From positions 1-63,160 of the forward strand of contig JAHAYO010000077.1 of NCBI GenBank assembly GCA_018384595.1: a DNA stretch of 63,160 bases, in the 5' to 3' direction. A program made the translations under genes and the position numbers. Under the pieces are notes generated by a model. The model did not search any database, had not been told where the DNA came from, and saw only the letters and a program-made list of their open reading frames with translations. The stretch is from Thiopseudomonas sp. (GTDB lineage: Bacteria > Pseudomonadota > Gammaproteobacteria > Pseudomonadales > Pseudomonadaceae). This document shows positions 47,808-57,113 of the stretch, piece by piece (position 1 is the first letter of the stretch; every line of letters starts with the position of its first letter).

Positions 47808-48989
47808 ATGTTGTCACGCATAGGTTTGAGGCCGCTGGTGGTCTTGCTAGTATTGACCAGCCTGCTGGTGGCTGCCGGCAATATGTTCTGGGCCAGCAGC
47901 GCGCTGCACCAACAGGCATTGCGCGAGCACGACCTGCAGCGTCAGCTGGGCTTTGCCCAGCAGCTGGCGGGTCGGGTGCAGTTACGCTACGGCAAAGAAC
48001 CGCTGAGCCAGCTTCTGGATGCGTTGCTGATGGATGAGCAGATGCATGTTTGGCTGAGCGGCGCGGATGGTGCGCTGTTGTATCCAGAGGGAGGTGCGTT
48101 GTCTACATCGCAGCGTCAAGCACTGGCGACCAGCCGCGTGCCGTATTCGGCCATGCTGTATGACGAACAGGGGCTGGAGCAGATGACCAGCGTTGTCAGT
48201 TTGGCGGATAGCCGGTTGCGCCTGATGGTGCAAACGCCGACCTCGGGCCAGATGCCGCTCAATCCCAGCTTTGGCGACATGCTGATTTATAGCCTGCCGG
48301 CAGCCTTGCTGCTGATGGTGTTGGCGTGGTTGGCCGGTGGCCGCATGGCCCGTCCATTTCGTTCGCTGGCCAGTTATGCGCGCAGCTTGGGCAAGGCTGA
48401 GAGCCTTAGCAGCATTCAGGCGCTGGAGCCGAGCTCCCGTGAGGCAGCTGAACTAAAAAGCGGTTTGTTGCAGGGCGTCAAGCAGATCAAAGGCCCCGCA
48501 TTGCATAAGCCGCCCACCAACGGCATGGACCCGCTCACCGGTTTGTGCACGCCCGATATCCTGCCCGAGCTGGTGACCAACATCAGTCTGGGCGGTATCG
48601 GCTTTGCGGTGGTGGTGTTGGCGGTGGACGATTATGATCAGATCCAAGAACACTTCACGCCGGAGTTGCGCAACCCTGCGCTGAAACAACTGGCCGACTT
48701 ATTGTTGCAGCACTCGCGTGAGCTGGATATCAGCGTGCGCATGGGCGAAGAAGTGTTTTTGTTATTGCTGCCACAGTGTCCCGTAGTCATTGCTCAGCGT
48801 ATTGCCGAGCGCTTGCGCAGCAGGGTTCAGGATCATCCGTTTGACGGCGTCGGTCACATGACCATTTCGGCAGGCGTGGCCATGTTTGAGCCGGGTAAAA
48901 ATGATCCGCTGGGCAGTCTGAAAGAGGCGCAGAAGCTGCTGATCAGCGCCCGCCGTCAGGGGCAAAACCGTGTGCATGTTATGCCCTGA
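47808..48989 (+). CDS. membrane protein with degenerate GGDEF domain
   Basis: The 393-residue protein has two membrane helices (about 9-30 and 158-180) around a periplasmic region, a HAMP-like linker, and a GGDEF-fold domain starting at MDPLTGLCTPDILPEL. The signature is worn to MGEEVF in place of GG[DE]EF, and the metal Asp loop reads AVDDYDQIQEHF. Cyclase activity is doubtful, so a GTP/c-di-GMP-sensing or structural role is possible. ATG 47,808 is favoured over GTG 47,805 because AAGGAGAG then has normal spacing. Confidence 0.78.
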   Translation: MLSRIGLRPLVVLLVLTSLLVAAGNMFWASSALHQQALREHDLQRQLGFAQQLAGRVQLRYGKEPLSQLLDALLMDEQMHVWLSGADGALLYPEGGALSTSQRQALATSRVPYSAMLYDEQGLEQMTSVVSLADSRLRLMVQTPTSGQMPLNPSFGDMLIYSLPAALLLMVLAWLAGGRMARPFRSLASYARSLGKAESLSSIQALEPSSREAAELKSGLLQGVKQIKGPALHKPPTNGMDPLTGLCTPDILPELVTNISLGGIGFAVVVLAVDDYDQIQEHFTPELRNPALKQLADLLLQHSRELDISVRMGEEVFLLLLPQCPVVIAQRIAERLRSRVQDHPFDGVGHMTISAGVAMFEPGKNDPLGSLKEAQKLLISARRQGQNRVHVMP

Positions 48990-49003
48990 GCTGCGCGGCT
49001 GTA

Positions 49004-49327
49004 TTAGTTACGGTCAGCAAAAATCCCGATCAGTACAAACAGCACAATCAACATCGGCGCTAGGCTGTGGTTGTTCAGCTGACTCAACAGCTGCTTGAGC
49101 ATGGGGGTCAGGTAGACCATGGCTAGGCCATAACCGACCGCGCACACCAGCACGAATATCAGCGTGCGGAAAATAAAGTGCATGGATGCCGTGTGCCGAC
49201 GAATCCAGCCGTTGATGCTGGGTCCGGCCAACACCAAGGTGGCGGCCATCAGCGCTAGGCTGATATCGCCCAGATGGCTGCGTGACCAGTGCGACAGGCT
49301 GACAATCCAGCTGATGAACAAATCCAT
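49004..49327 (-). CDS. DUF3392 membrane protein
   Basis: The 107-residue protein has three or four membrane helices and the DUF3392 pattern (SHWSRSHLGDISLALMAATLVLAGPSINGWIRRH). The function is unknown. It lies on the same strand after hemW with a 44-bp gap. Confidence 0.75.
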   Translation of the reverse strand: MDLFISWIVSLSHWSRSHLGDISLALMAATLVLAGPSINGWIRRHTASMHFIFRTLIFVLVCAVGYGLAMVYLTPMLKQLLSQLNNHSLAPMLIVLFVLIGIFADRN

Positions 49328-49371
49328 GGGGTTTCCTTACAGGGTTGGGGTGGGCGTGCAGCCTGCCTTGA

Positions 49372-50553
49372 TCAGGTGTTGCTGTCCAGAAACAGCTGCA
49401 ACAGGTCATTGAGAAACAGCTGCCCTTGGGCGCTGGCGGCCAGCTGGTGCGGGGTGTCTTGCAGCAGCCCGCGCTGGAGCGCCTGCTGCAAGGCGGGCTG
49501 CAGAGCAGACAATGGCAGGCCGGTGCGCTCGGTAAACAGCGCTGCCGGTACGCCCTCCATGAGCCGCAGTGCATTCATCAAAAACTCAAACGGCAACTCG
49601 TGACCGGCCAATAGCTGGCGACCGGCACAGGGCTGTTCAGCGCGTAGGTAATCGTCGGGTTGACGGGTTTTCCAATAGCGCTTGATACGGCCATCGGCTT
49701 GGCTGATTTTGCCGTGTGCGCCGGCCCCGATACCGAGAAAGTCACCAAACTGCCAGTAATTCAGGTTATGCCGTGCCTGTTGATCCTGTTTGGCATAGGC
49801 AGAAACTTCATACTGCTGGTAGCCCTGTTGCGCCAGTAGCGCTTGGCCGGCTTCTTGAATGTCCCACAGGCAGTCGTCCTCCGGCAGTTGCGGCGGTTGG
49901 TTCCAGTACAGCGTGTTGGGCTCTATGGTCAGCTGATACCAAGAGATATGGCCCGAGTCCAGATCAATGGCCTGCTGTAGATCAGCCAGCGCCTGGGCGA
50001 CACTCTGGCCGGGCAGGCCGTGCATCAGGTCCAAATTGATGCGGGAAAAGCCGGCGTGCTGGGCAATCTGTACCGCCCTTAGCGCCTCATCGCCGTTATG
50101 CACACGCCCGAGTTGTTGCAGGTGACCGCTATTAAAGCTTTGGATGCCGATGGATAAGCGATTGATGCCCAGAGCGCGGTAGGCAGCAAATTTTTCTTGC
50201 TCGAAGGTGCCGGGGTTGGCTTCCAGCGTAATTTCTATTTCGGGCACGCAAGCTATGCGGTTGCGAATGCCGTCGATCAGCTGCTTGAGTGCAGGGGCAG
50301 AAAACAGGCTGGGCGTGCCGCCACCGATAAAAATTGAACGCAGCGGCCGGTCAGCGGCCAGCGGCCTATCCCGCTCCAGATCCCTGAGCAGTGCGTCCAC
50401 ATACGCCTGTTCTGGCAGCACCAAGGGTGCCGCGTGCGAGTTGAAGTCGCAGTAAGGGCACTTGCGGATACACCAAGGAATATGCACATAAAGCGCCAGT
50501 GGCGGCAACGGCTGCAAAAGGTGGCGGCTGTCGGAGGCAATGAGCGGGTTCAT
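49372..50553 (-). CDS. hemW: HemW, radical SAM heme chaperone
   Basis: HemW-type proteins insert heme into targets such as respiratory enzymes; they were formerly annotated as HemN-like coproporphyrinogen oxidase. The 393-residue protein has YVHIPWCIRKCPYCDFNSH (CxxxCxxC), GGGTPSLFS and ISWYQLTIEPNTLYWNQPP. It lacks the fourth Cys found in true HemN (CxxxCxxCxC), which supports HemW. It is 11 bp downstream of rdgB. Confidence 0.93.
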   Translation of the reverse strand: MNPLIASDSRHLLQPLPPLALYVHIPWCIRKCPYCDFNSHAAPLVLPEQAYVDALLRDLERDRPLAADRPLRSIFIGGGTPSLFSAPALKQLIDGIRNRIACVPEIEITLEANPGTFEQEKFAAYRALGINRLSIGIQSFNSGHLQQLGRVHNGDEALRAVQIAQHAGFSRINLDLMHGLPGQSVAQALADLQQAIDLDSGHISWYQLTIEPNTLYWNQPPQLPEDDCLWDIQEAGQALLAQQGYQQYEVSAYAKQDQQARHNLNYWQFGDFLGIGAGAHGKISQADGRIKRYWKTRQPDDYLRAEQPCAGRQLLAGHELPFEFLMNALRLMEGVPAALFTERTGLPLSALQPALQQALQRGLLQDTPHQLAASAQGQLFLNDLLQLFLDSNT

Positions 50554-50564
50554 TGTTTGGTGCG

Positions 50565-51155
50565 TTACTCTAGCGTTTCCAACCGTGCACTCAACTGCGC
50601 CATGGCCAACGCTCTGTGGCTGATGCGGTTTTTGAGTGCTGGCTCAAGTTCGGCGCTGCTGCACTGATGTGCGTCTACCCAGAACAGAGGGTCATAGCCG
50701 AATCCGTTGGCACCCTGCGGCGCATGCAGAATGCGACCGCGCCACAGACCTTCGCACACCACGGGCAGCGGGTCGTCGGCATGCTGTACCAGCGCCAGTG
50801 CGCAGACAAACTGCGCGCCGCGCTGGGCATCCGGCACATCCTGCAACGCCTGCAGCAATTTGCTGTTGTTGGCGGCATCGTCGCCGTTACCCGCGTAGCG
50901 AGCCGAATGGATACCGGGTGCGCCCCCTAGATAATCCACCGCCAAACCGGAGTCGTCGGCCAGCGCCGGCAGGCCGGACACACGGGCGGCGTGGCGCGCC
51001 TTGAGGATGGCGTTTTCAATAAAGGACAGGCCGGTTTCCTCCGGTGCCTCTTGGCTAAATTCGGCCACCGAACGCACGTGGAAGCGGTCGCCGAGCATGG
51101 CTTGCAGCTCTTTCAATTTGCCGGCGTTATGGCTGGCGAGAACGAGGGCTTTCAT
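50565..51155 (-). CDS. rdgB: RdgB, XTP/dITP diphosphatase
   Basis: RdgB removes deaminated purine triphosphates from the nucleotide pool. The 196-residue protein has [58 protein letters not shown] and FGYDPLFW. Its ATG overlaps the stop of the DUF4426 gene by 4 bp (ATGA). Confidence 0.95.
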   Translation of the reverse strand: MKALVLASHNAGKLKELQAMLGDRFHVRSVAEFSQEAPEETGLSFIENAILKARHAARVSGLPALADDSGLAVDYLGGAPGIHSARYAGNGDDAANNSKLLQALQDVPDAQRGAQFVCALALVQHADDPLPVVCEGLWRGRILHAPQGANGFGYDPLFWVDAHQCSSAELEPALKNRISHRALAMAQLSARLETLE

Positions 51156-51571
51156 AGGTCGGGGAACACTTCTTGGTTGAACTTGAGGCTGTGCTGTTTG
51201 CCTTCTGAGTCGGTCAGTTGCACGGCGATTTTGACGATTTCACGGCCATCAATGGGGAATTGGGCAATGTAATACACCGCTTCGCCTTCGTCGATTTCAC
51301 GAAATTTCAGCGTGCGACTCTGGCCCAGCAGGTTGGTCAGGGTGCCGCTGACGCTGCTTTTTTCGCCTTTGCCGTCACGCAGCGGCGACACATTAAGTAC
51401 GGCAATGTTTTTGCCGCGCTCAAGGCCGGATGCCTGGGCTACAGCCGGCTGTAAAAAGCTGGAGTTGAAGACGATGTAATGGATATCGAGTGCACCGGAC
51501 GTGATTTTTTGTTCGGCGGCAACCGACAGGCTCAGCAGCAGGGTGCAGGCTAGGGTAACGAGTGTGCGCAT
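51152..51571 (-). CDS. exported DUF4426 protein
   Basis: The 139-residue protein has a signal peptide ([19 protein letters not shown]) followed by [31 protein letters not shown], the DUF4426 pattern. The function is unknown. The start is set at the signal-peptide Met, since the upstream open frame overlaps metW antiframe. It lies between metW and rdgB as in P. aeruginosa. Confidence 0.8.
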   Translation of the reverse strand: MRTLVTLACTLLLSLSVAAEQKITSGALDIHYIVFNSSFLQPAVAQASGLERGKNIAVLNVSPLRDGKGEKSSVSGTLTNLLGQSRTLKFREIDEGEAVYYIAQFPIDGREIVKIAVQLTDSEGKQHSLKFNQEVFPDL

Positions 51572-51587
51572 GAGGGAAGTCCTCCGG

Positions 51588-52196
51588 TCAGGCAGTGGGG
51601 ATGATGTTGCGGGTGACGCGGTAAATGCCGACCTCACCCAGCAGGTTGGGTAGCAGTTTGTTGCCCAGATGATGGCGATGCTGGTTATCGACCGCGAGAC
51701 GGTCGAGCACCTGCATCTGCATTTCGCTGCACAGGGCTTCGAAGTCCTTGAAGGTGCAGAAATGAATATTGGGTGTGTTGTACCAGGTGTAGGGCATGAA
51801 GTCTGATACTGGCATGCGGCCACGGGTGGCCAGATACCAGCGGCAACGCCAGTGGCCGAAGTTGGGGAAGGTAATAATGCAGGTGCGGCCTACACGCAAC
51901 ATTTCTTGCAGAATGCGGTCGGGGTAGTGTACGACCTGCAGGGCCTGGGTCATCACCACCACATCGAAGCTGTTGCTGGCAAAGTTGCCCAGTCCCAGGT
52001 CCAGGTTTTGCTCGATTACGTTGACGCCCTTTTCTATACAGGCGTTGATTTTGTCCGGATCGATTTCCAGTCCATAGCCGGATACGTTTTTGTGCTCCTT
52101 GAGCCAGGCCAGCAGCTCGCCGTTACCACAGCCAAGGTCCAGCACACGGCTGTTTTCGGGAATCCATTGCTGGATGATGTCCAGATCGGCTCTCAT
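51588..52196 (-). CDS. metW: MetW, methionine biosynthesis protein
   Basis: The 202-residue protein has a SAM-methyltransferase-like fold (SRVLDLGCGNGELLAWLKEHKNVSGYGLEIDPDKI) and pairs with MetX in many proteobacteria, where it is reported to support homoserine succinylation. It follows metX by 2 bp. Confidence 0.93.
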   Translation of the reverse strand: MRADLDIIQQWIPENSRVLDLGCGNGELLAWLKEHKNVSGYGLEIDPDKINACIEKGVNVIEQNLDLGLGNFASNSFDVVVMTQALQVVHYPDRILQEMLRVGRTCIITFPNFGHWRCRWYLATRGRMPVSDFMPYTWYNTPNIHFCTFKDFEALCSEMQMQVLDRLAVDNQHRHHLGNKLLPNLLGEVGIYRVTRNIIPTA

Positions 52197-52198
52197 GC

Positions 52199-53338
52199 TT
52201 AAATCTCGATACGGTTCATGTAACTGGAAAACGCCTGCAGATAGCGCGGGTGCGGAATGAGGAACGCATCGTGGCCGTGCGGCGCGTCGATATCCACATA
52301 GCTGACCTGCTTGTCGGCGGCAATCAGCGCGTTGACCACCTCTTGTGAGCGTTCCGGCGAGAAGCGCCAGTCGGTGGTAAAAGAAATCAGGTAAAAGCTG
52401 GCGCTGGCGGCAGCAAAGGTTTTGGCCAAATCGCCGCCATGGGCAGCGGCTGGGTCGAAGTAGTCCAGCGCCTTGGTCATCAGCAGGTAGGTGTTGGCAT
52501 CAAAGCGGGTGGAAAACTCCTCGCCCTGATAGCGCAGGTAGCTTTCGACCTGGAACTCCACGCTGCTCAGGTCAAAATTCAGCTGTTCGGACTTGCGCTC
52601 GCGGCCAAATTTTTGGCCCATGGCATCGTCGGATAGGTAGGTGATATGGCCGACCATGCGCGCCAGTTTGAGGCCGCGCTTGGGGATATTGTTGTGGGCC
52701 AGAAAGTGGCCGTCATGGAAATCCGGGTCGCTGATGATGGCTTGGCGGGCGACTTCGTTGAAGGCGATATTCTGTGCGCTCAGGCGCGGTGCTGCGGCAA
52801 TCGCTACACAATGGCGCAGGCGCTCGGGGTATTCGATGCTCCATTGCATGGCTTGCATGCCGCCCAGACTGCCGCCCACCACAGCGGCCCACTGCTCGAT
52901 TCCCAAGCGGTCGGCCAGCCGCGCTTGGCTGTGTACCCAGTCCTGCACCGTGACCATGGGGAAGTCAGCACCATAGAGCCGGCCGGTGGCTGGATTGAGG
53001 CTGGCTGGGCCGGTGGAGCCGTTGCAGCCGCCTAGGTTATTCAGGCTGACTACAAAAAAGCGGTTGGTGTCGATGGGTTTGCCGGGGCCGATACAGGCTT
53101 CCCACCAGCCGGGCTTGCGGTCGCTTTCGCTGTGATAGCCGGCGGCGTGGTGATGGCCGGACAGCGCATGACAAATCAGGATGGCGTTGCTGCGACTGTC
53201 GTTGAGCGTGCCGTAGGTTTCATAGACCAGCTCGTATTCGTCCAGCTGGCGGCCGCAGGCCAGTGCCAGCGGCTCCTTGAAATGCGCCAGCTCGGGCTGG
53301 ACCAGGCCAACGGAATCTTCGGGAAAAACGCGGGACAC
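52199..53338 (-). CDS. metX: MetX, homoserine O-acyltransferase (probably succinyl)
   Basis: MetX acylates homoserine for methionine synthesis. In metXW proteobacteria the donor is usually succinyl-CoA. The alpha/beta hydrolase has nucleophile Ser in [14 protein letters not shown], catalytic Asp in [10 protein letters not shown] and His in [12 protein letters not shown] 53,338 is chosen because GGAG lies 6 bp upstream and the resulting 379 residues equal the P. aeruginosa length; the longer ATG frame adds 18 unlikely residues. Confidence 0.94.
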   Translation of the reverse strand: MSRVFPEDSVGLVQPELAHFKEPLALACGRQLDEYELVYETYGTLNDSRSNAILICHALSGHHHAAGYHSESDRKPGWWEACIGPGKPIDTNRFFVVSLNNLGGCNGSTGPASLNPATGRLYGADFPMVTVQDWVHSQARLADRLGIEQWAAVVGGSLGGMQAMQWSIEYPERLRHCVAIAAAPRLSAQNIAFNEVARQAIISDPDFHDGHFLAHNNIPKRGLKLARMVGHITYLSDDAMGQKFGRERKSEQLNFDLSSVEFQVESYLRYQGEEFSTRFDANTYLLMTKALDYFDPAAAHGGDLAKTFAAASASFYLISFTTDWRFSPERSQEVVNALIAADKQVSYVDIDAPHGHDAFLIPHPRYLQAFSSYMNRIEI

Positions 53339-53480
53339 CGGATGCTCCAAGTGTAAAAACAGTAAAAGGGTTGCGGGTACGAAGCGGTGCATGCGTGCCT
53401 TGCGGATGCCTGTTGCAGCCGAGTCGGTGTGACAACCTTAGCGTGACCTTCTGGCTGGGTGTCTGCCGTAGCCCGTGAGC

Positions 53481-53777
53481 TTAAGCCCCGACCGGTCTGT
53501 CGATGCTGGGCGGCCATTGTACAGGATTGCCAATACGCACGCGCTTTTGTCGGCTCAGTTCGCCGTTTTCGATGCAGACCGCATTGCGTGCCACGCCAAA
53601 CAGGCCGGCCAGAAAACGTATCAGTTCGCTATTGGCCTTGCCGTCCACCGGCGGTGCCTGCAGGCGGATTTTAAGCCGCCCGCCGTGCTCGCCCGCCAGT
53701 TCGCTGCGTTTGGCGCCGGGCTGGATGTGGCAGAGCAGCACCAGGTCGTCGCCATCCAGTCGTGCGTAGTTATCCAT
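53481..53777 (-). CDS. yggU: YggU family protein (DUF167)
   Basis: The 98-residue protein has the DUF167 signature (HIQPGAKRSELAGEHGGRLKIRLQAPPVDGKANSELIRFLA). The function is unknown. The start overlaps the yggT stop (TGATG), so translation is coupled. The order proC-yggT-yggU is common in gammaproteobacteria. Confidence 0.88.
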   Translation of the reverse strand: MDNYARLDGDDLVLLCHIQPGAKRSELAGEHGGRLKIRLQAPPVDGKANSELIRFLAGLFGVARNAVCIENGELSRQKRVRIGNPVQWPPSIDRPVGA

Positions 53778-54367
53778 CACATGAAGGGGCTGATAATGGG
53801 CAGCATGCCAGTCGCCTGGGCCAGATTGGCAATGACAAATTTGTCCAGCAGATTCAGAGCGAGAAAGGCAAAAATGGGCGAGATGTCGATGCCGCCCAGA
53901 TCCGGCAATAGGCGGCGGATGGGGGATAACATCGGCTCGCATACCTGATGCACCAGTGCGACGCCTGGGTGGCGACTGCCTTGGGCCACCCAAGACAGGA
54001 TTACGCTGATAATCAGGGCAAAGAAAAAGATCTTCACAAATAGGCTGGCCAGGCTGATCAGCACCCATACAGCGAGGTACGGCAGCAGCTGGACGACCGG
54101 CGCACCGACGATGGCCAAAATGACCGCCGACAGTGCCATATGCACCAGAAAAGCCAGCACTAACGCGGCAAAATCGAGCCCGCCGTAGCCGGGTATAAAA
54201 CGGCGCACTATGGACAGCGGCGGCTGCGTGGCCTTGACCACCAGCTGGCTTAGCGGGTTGTAGAAATCGGCACGCACCAGTTGCAGCACAAAGCGCAGTA
54301 AAATCAGCAAGATATACAGCTGGCCTAGCGTCTGTAGGACATAAATCAGGGCTTGAGCTCCACTCAT
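53777..54367 (-). CDS. yggT: YggT family membrane protein
   Basis: The 196-residue protein has two tandem YggT units, each with paired membrane helices (LLRFVLQLVRADFYNPLSQLVVKATQPPLSIVRRFIPGYGGLD, and VHQVCEPMLSPIRRLLPDLGGID). Homologues have been linked to osmotic and cell-division functions. It follows proC by 3 bp. Confidence 0.92.
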   Translation of the reverse strand: MSGAQALIYVLQTLGQLYILLILLRFVLQLVRADFYNPLSQLVVKATQPPLSIVRRFIPGYGGLDFAALVLAFLVHMALSAVILAIVGAPVVQLLPYLAVWVLISLASLFVKIFFFALIISVILSWVAQGSRHPGVALVHQVCEPMLSPIRRLLPDLGGIDISPIFAFLALNLLDKFVIANLAQATGMLPIISPFM

Positions 54368-54370
54368 GGA

Positions 54371-55189
54371 TCAGTCTCCGAGTTGGTGGGCCAGTTCGGC
54401 CGAGCGGTGGTGGGCGGCGTTCAGCGCGCGTTGCACTATGGCACGCAAGCCGTCGGCCTCAAAGCTGCGGATGGCGGCGTCGGTGGTGCCCTGCGGTGAA
54501 GTTACACGCTGGCGCAATGTGGCGACATCCACGTCGCTCTGACAGGCCATGTGCGCTGCGCCCAGTGCGGTGTGCTGGGCAAGGCGCGCGGCGGTGGCCG
54601 GTTCCAGGCCCAGCTGAATGCCGGCGTCGGTCATGGCTTCCATTAACAGAAAGAAATAAGCCGGGCCACTGCCGGATACCGCGGTGACGGCATCCAGCAG
54701 GTTTTCATGCTCAACCCAGACTGTTTCACCCACCGCGTTAAGCAGCGTTTCGGCTTGCTGGCGCTGGGACGGACTCACCGCCTCAGCGGCAAACAGGCCG
54801 CTGATGCCTTGCTGCAACAGAGCAGGAGTGTTGGGCATGCAGCGCACCACGGCCGCGTGGCCAAGCCAGCGCTGCAGGCTGGTGCAGTTGATGCCAGCGG
54901 CAATGGAAATTACCAGCTGGCCCGGCGTGAGGGCTGTGGCCAGCGGTTGGCACACCTCGCGCATGAGCTGTGGTTTAACAGCGAGCACAATAAGGTCGGC
55001 GTCGGTGCAGGCAGTGCCGTTGTCGGCATGGGTGTGGATGCCCAAGTCCTGTTGCAGCTGATCGCGGCGTGCGGTCGATGGCTCGCTGGCGTGAATCTGG
55101 TTGGCGGGCATGCCTTTGGCCAACAGGCCGCCGATCAGGCAGGCGGCCATGTTGCCGGCCCCAATAAAAGCAATTCGCAGACTGTTCAT
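54371..55189 (-). CDS. proC: pyrroline-5-carboxylate reductase
   Basis: ProC makes proline with NADPH. The 272-residue protein has the dinucleotide fold IAFIGAGNMAACLIGGLL and the C-terminal signature (SGSGPAYFFLLMEAMTDAGIQLGL; VTSPQGTTDAAIRSFEADGL). It is in the yggS-proC-yggT-yggU cluster. Confidence 0.96.
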   Translation of the reverse strand: MNSLRIAFIGAGNMAACLIGGLLAKGMPANQIHASEPSTARRDQLQQDLGIHTHADNGTACTDADLIVLAVKPQLMREVCQPLATALTPGQLVISIAAGINCTSLQRWLGHAAVVRCMPNTPALLQQGISGLFAAEAVSPSQRQQAETLLNAVGETVWVEHENLLDAVTAVSGSGPAYFFLLMEAMTDAGIQLGLEPATAARLAQHTALGAAHMACQSDVDVATLRQRVTSPQGTTDAAIRSFEADGLRAIVQRALNAAHHRSAELAHQLGD

Positions 55190-55281
55190 GGCGTTTCCGT
55201 GGTCAAGTGGTGTGGGAAAAGGTACAGGGCTGGACTATACAGGTAGCGCTGCACCGGCGGCGCGAACGGGAAGCGCTCAGG

Positions 55282-55971
55282 CTAGGGGGTTCGCGTTCCA
55301 AAAATGGCGGTACCAACACGCACCCATGTGGCCCCTTCGGCGATGGCGGCTTCCAAGTCGGAGCTCATGCCCATGGACAGGGTATCCATCGGGGTTTGTA
55401 GCAGCGCGTTGGTCTGTTCTAGCAGCATGCGGGTCTGGCGAAAGGCCGCCCGTTGTTCTTCAACATCATCGCTGGGCTGCGGAATTACCATCAGCCCGCG
55501 CAGGCGCACATTATCCAGTTTCTCCACCGCTTGTGCCAGTTGCGGCAGTTGTTGCGGGCTGCAACCAGATTTGCTGGCTTCGTTGCTGATATTGACCTGC
55601 AGGCATATATTCAGCGGCTGCATCCCAGCTGGGCGCTGCTCCGACAGGCGCTGCGCGATTTTCAGTCGATCCACCGCGTGCACCCAGTCAAAGTGGGCTG
55701 CCACCTCGCGGGTTTTGTTGGACTGAATGTTGCCCAGAAAATGCCAAACCAGTGGCAAATGTGACAATTGCGCTTGTTTTGCGCGCGCTTCTTGTAGATA
55801 GTTTTCGCCCATGTGCGTCAGGCCAGCCGCATGGGCGTTGCTGATACTTTCTGCAGGCCAGGTTTTGCTAACGGCCAGCAGCCCGATGGCCTGCGGCGGG
55901 CGTTGGCTGGTGCGAGCAGCCGCCTCGATGCGGCGGCGAACCTGGGCAATATTCTCTGTTAAGATGGACAT
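55282..55971 (-). CDS. yggS: PLP homeostasis protein (YggS/PLPBP)
   Basis: The 229-residue single-domain PLP protein buffers PLP and affects amino acid pools; no enzymatic activity is known. The PLP lysine is in IGLLAVSKTWP and the phosphate-binding tail in LSMGMSSDLEAAIAEGATWVRVGTAIFG. It is divergent from pilT, as in Pseudomonas. Confidence 0.94.
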   Translation of the reverse strand: MSILTENIAQVRRRIEAAARTSQRPPQAIGLLAVSKTWPAESISNAHAAGLTHMGENYLQEARAKQAQLSHLPLVWHFLGNIQSNKTREVAAHFDWVHAVDRLKIAQRLSEQRPAGMQPLNICLQVNISNEASKSGCSPQQLPQLAQAVEKLDNVRLRGLMVIPQPSDDVEEQRAAFRQTRMLLEQTNALLQTPMDTLSMGMSSDLEAAIAEGATWVRVGTAIFGTRTP

Positions 55972-56042
55972 TGGCTGACCTGTTGGTTGTAATGATTACA
56001 GCTGCTTATTTTAACTGCTTGTGAAACAGATTTGGGGGATGA

Positions 56043-57077
56043 ATGGATATTACCGAACTGCTGGCATTTAGTGCCAAACAGGGCGCATCGGACTTGCACC
56101 TGTCGGCCGATTTGCCGCCGATGATTCGTGTTGACGGTGATATCCGTCGCATCAACGTACCGCCCCTGGCGCACAAAGACGTGCATTCCATGGTGTACGA
56201 CATCATGAACGACAAGCAGCGCAAGGACTTTGAAGAATTTTTGGAAACTGACTTCTCGTTTGAAGTACCGGGCATTGCCCGTTTCCGAGTGAACGCCTTT
56301 AACCAAAACCGTGGTGCGGGTGCGGTGTTTCGTACCATTCCGTCCAAGGTATTGACCATGGAAGACCTGGGGCTGGGCGACGTGTTTCGCAAAATTGCCG
56401 ATGTACCGCGTGGACTGGTGCTGGTAACCGGGCCAACCGGTTCGGGCAAGTCCACTACGCTGGCAGCCCTGATCGACTACCTCAACAGTAACAAGTACCA
56501 GCACATCCTGACGGTGGAAGACCCGATCGAGTTTGTGCACGAATCGAAAAAAAGTCTGATCAACCAGCGCGAAGTGCACCGAGACACCCTGGGTTTTAAC
56601 GAAGCCCTGCGCTCGGCACTGCGGGAAGACCCCGACGTGATTCTGGTGGGCGAGCTGCGGGACTTGGAAACCATTCGCTTGGCCCTGACCGCCGCAGAAA
56701 CCGGTCACTTGGTGTTCGGCACCCTGCACACCACCTCCGCCGCCAAGACCATTGACCGTATTGTTGACGTCTTCCCCGCTGAAGAAAAATCCATGGTGCG
56801 CTCCATGTTGTCCGAGTCGCTGCAGGCGGTGGTATCGCAAACCCTGATGAAAAAAGTCGGCGGTGGCCGGGTGGCGGCCCACGAAATCATGCTGGGTACC
56901 CCCGCCATTCGTAACCTGATTCGTGAAGACAAAGTGGCGCAGATGTATTCTGCCATCCAGACCGGCGGCAGCCTTGGTATGCAGACGCTGGATGGCTGCC
57001 TGAGCAAACTGCTCAGCTCCGGCAAAATTAGCCGTGAAAGCGCGCGCGAAAAAGCCAAAACTCCGGAAAACTTCTAA
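56043..57077 (+). CDS. pilT: PilT, type IV pilus retraction ATPase
   Basis: PilT powers pilus retraction for twitching. The 344-residue protein is very close to the P. aeruginosa form, with Walker A GPTGSGKST, the Asp box, Walker B ILVGELRDLETIRLALTAAETGH, the His box TLHTTSAAKTIDR and the AIRNLIRE tip. Its partner pilU follows by 36 bp, and ChpA-C at the other end of the window regulate the same machine. Confidence 0.97.
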   Translation: MDITELLAFSAKQGASDLHLSADLPPMIRVDGDIRRINVPPLAHKDVHSMVYDIMNDKQRKDFEEFLETDFSFEVPGIARFRVNAFNQNRGAGAVFRTIPSKVLTMEDLGLGDVFRKIADVPRGLVLVTGPTGSGKSTTLAALIDYLNSNKYQHILTVEDPIEFVHESKKSLINQREVHRDTLGFNEALRSALREDPDVILVGELRDLETIRLALTAAETGHLVFGTLHTTSAAKTIDRIVDVFPAEEKSMVRSMLSESLQAVVSQTLMKKVGGGRVAAHEIMLGTPAIRNLIREDKVAQMYSAIQTGGSLGMQTLDGCLSKLLSSGKISRESAREKAKTPENF

Positions 57078-57113
57078 GCTGCCGCTCAGGGCAGTACCAC
57101 AGAGGAAACAACG

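Noticed and set aside
53339-53392. Upstream ATG start for metX
   Set aside because: It adds 18 residues absent from relatives, whereas GTG 53,338 has a well-placed GGAG and gives the usual length.
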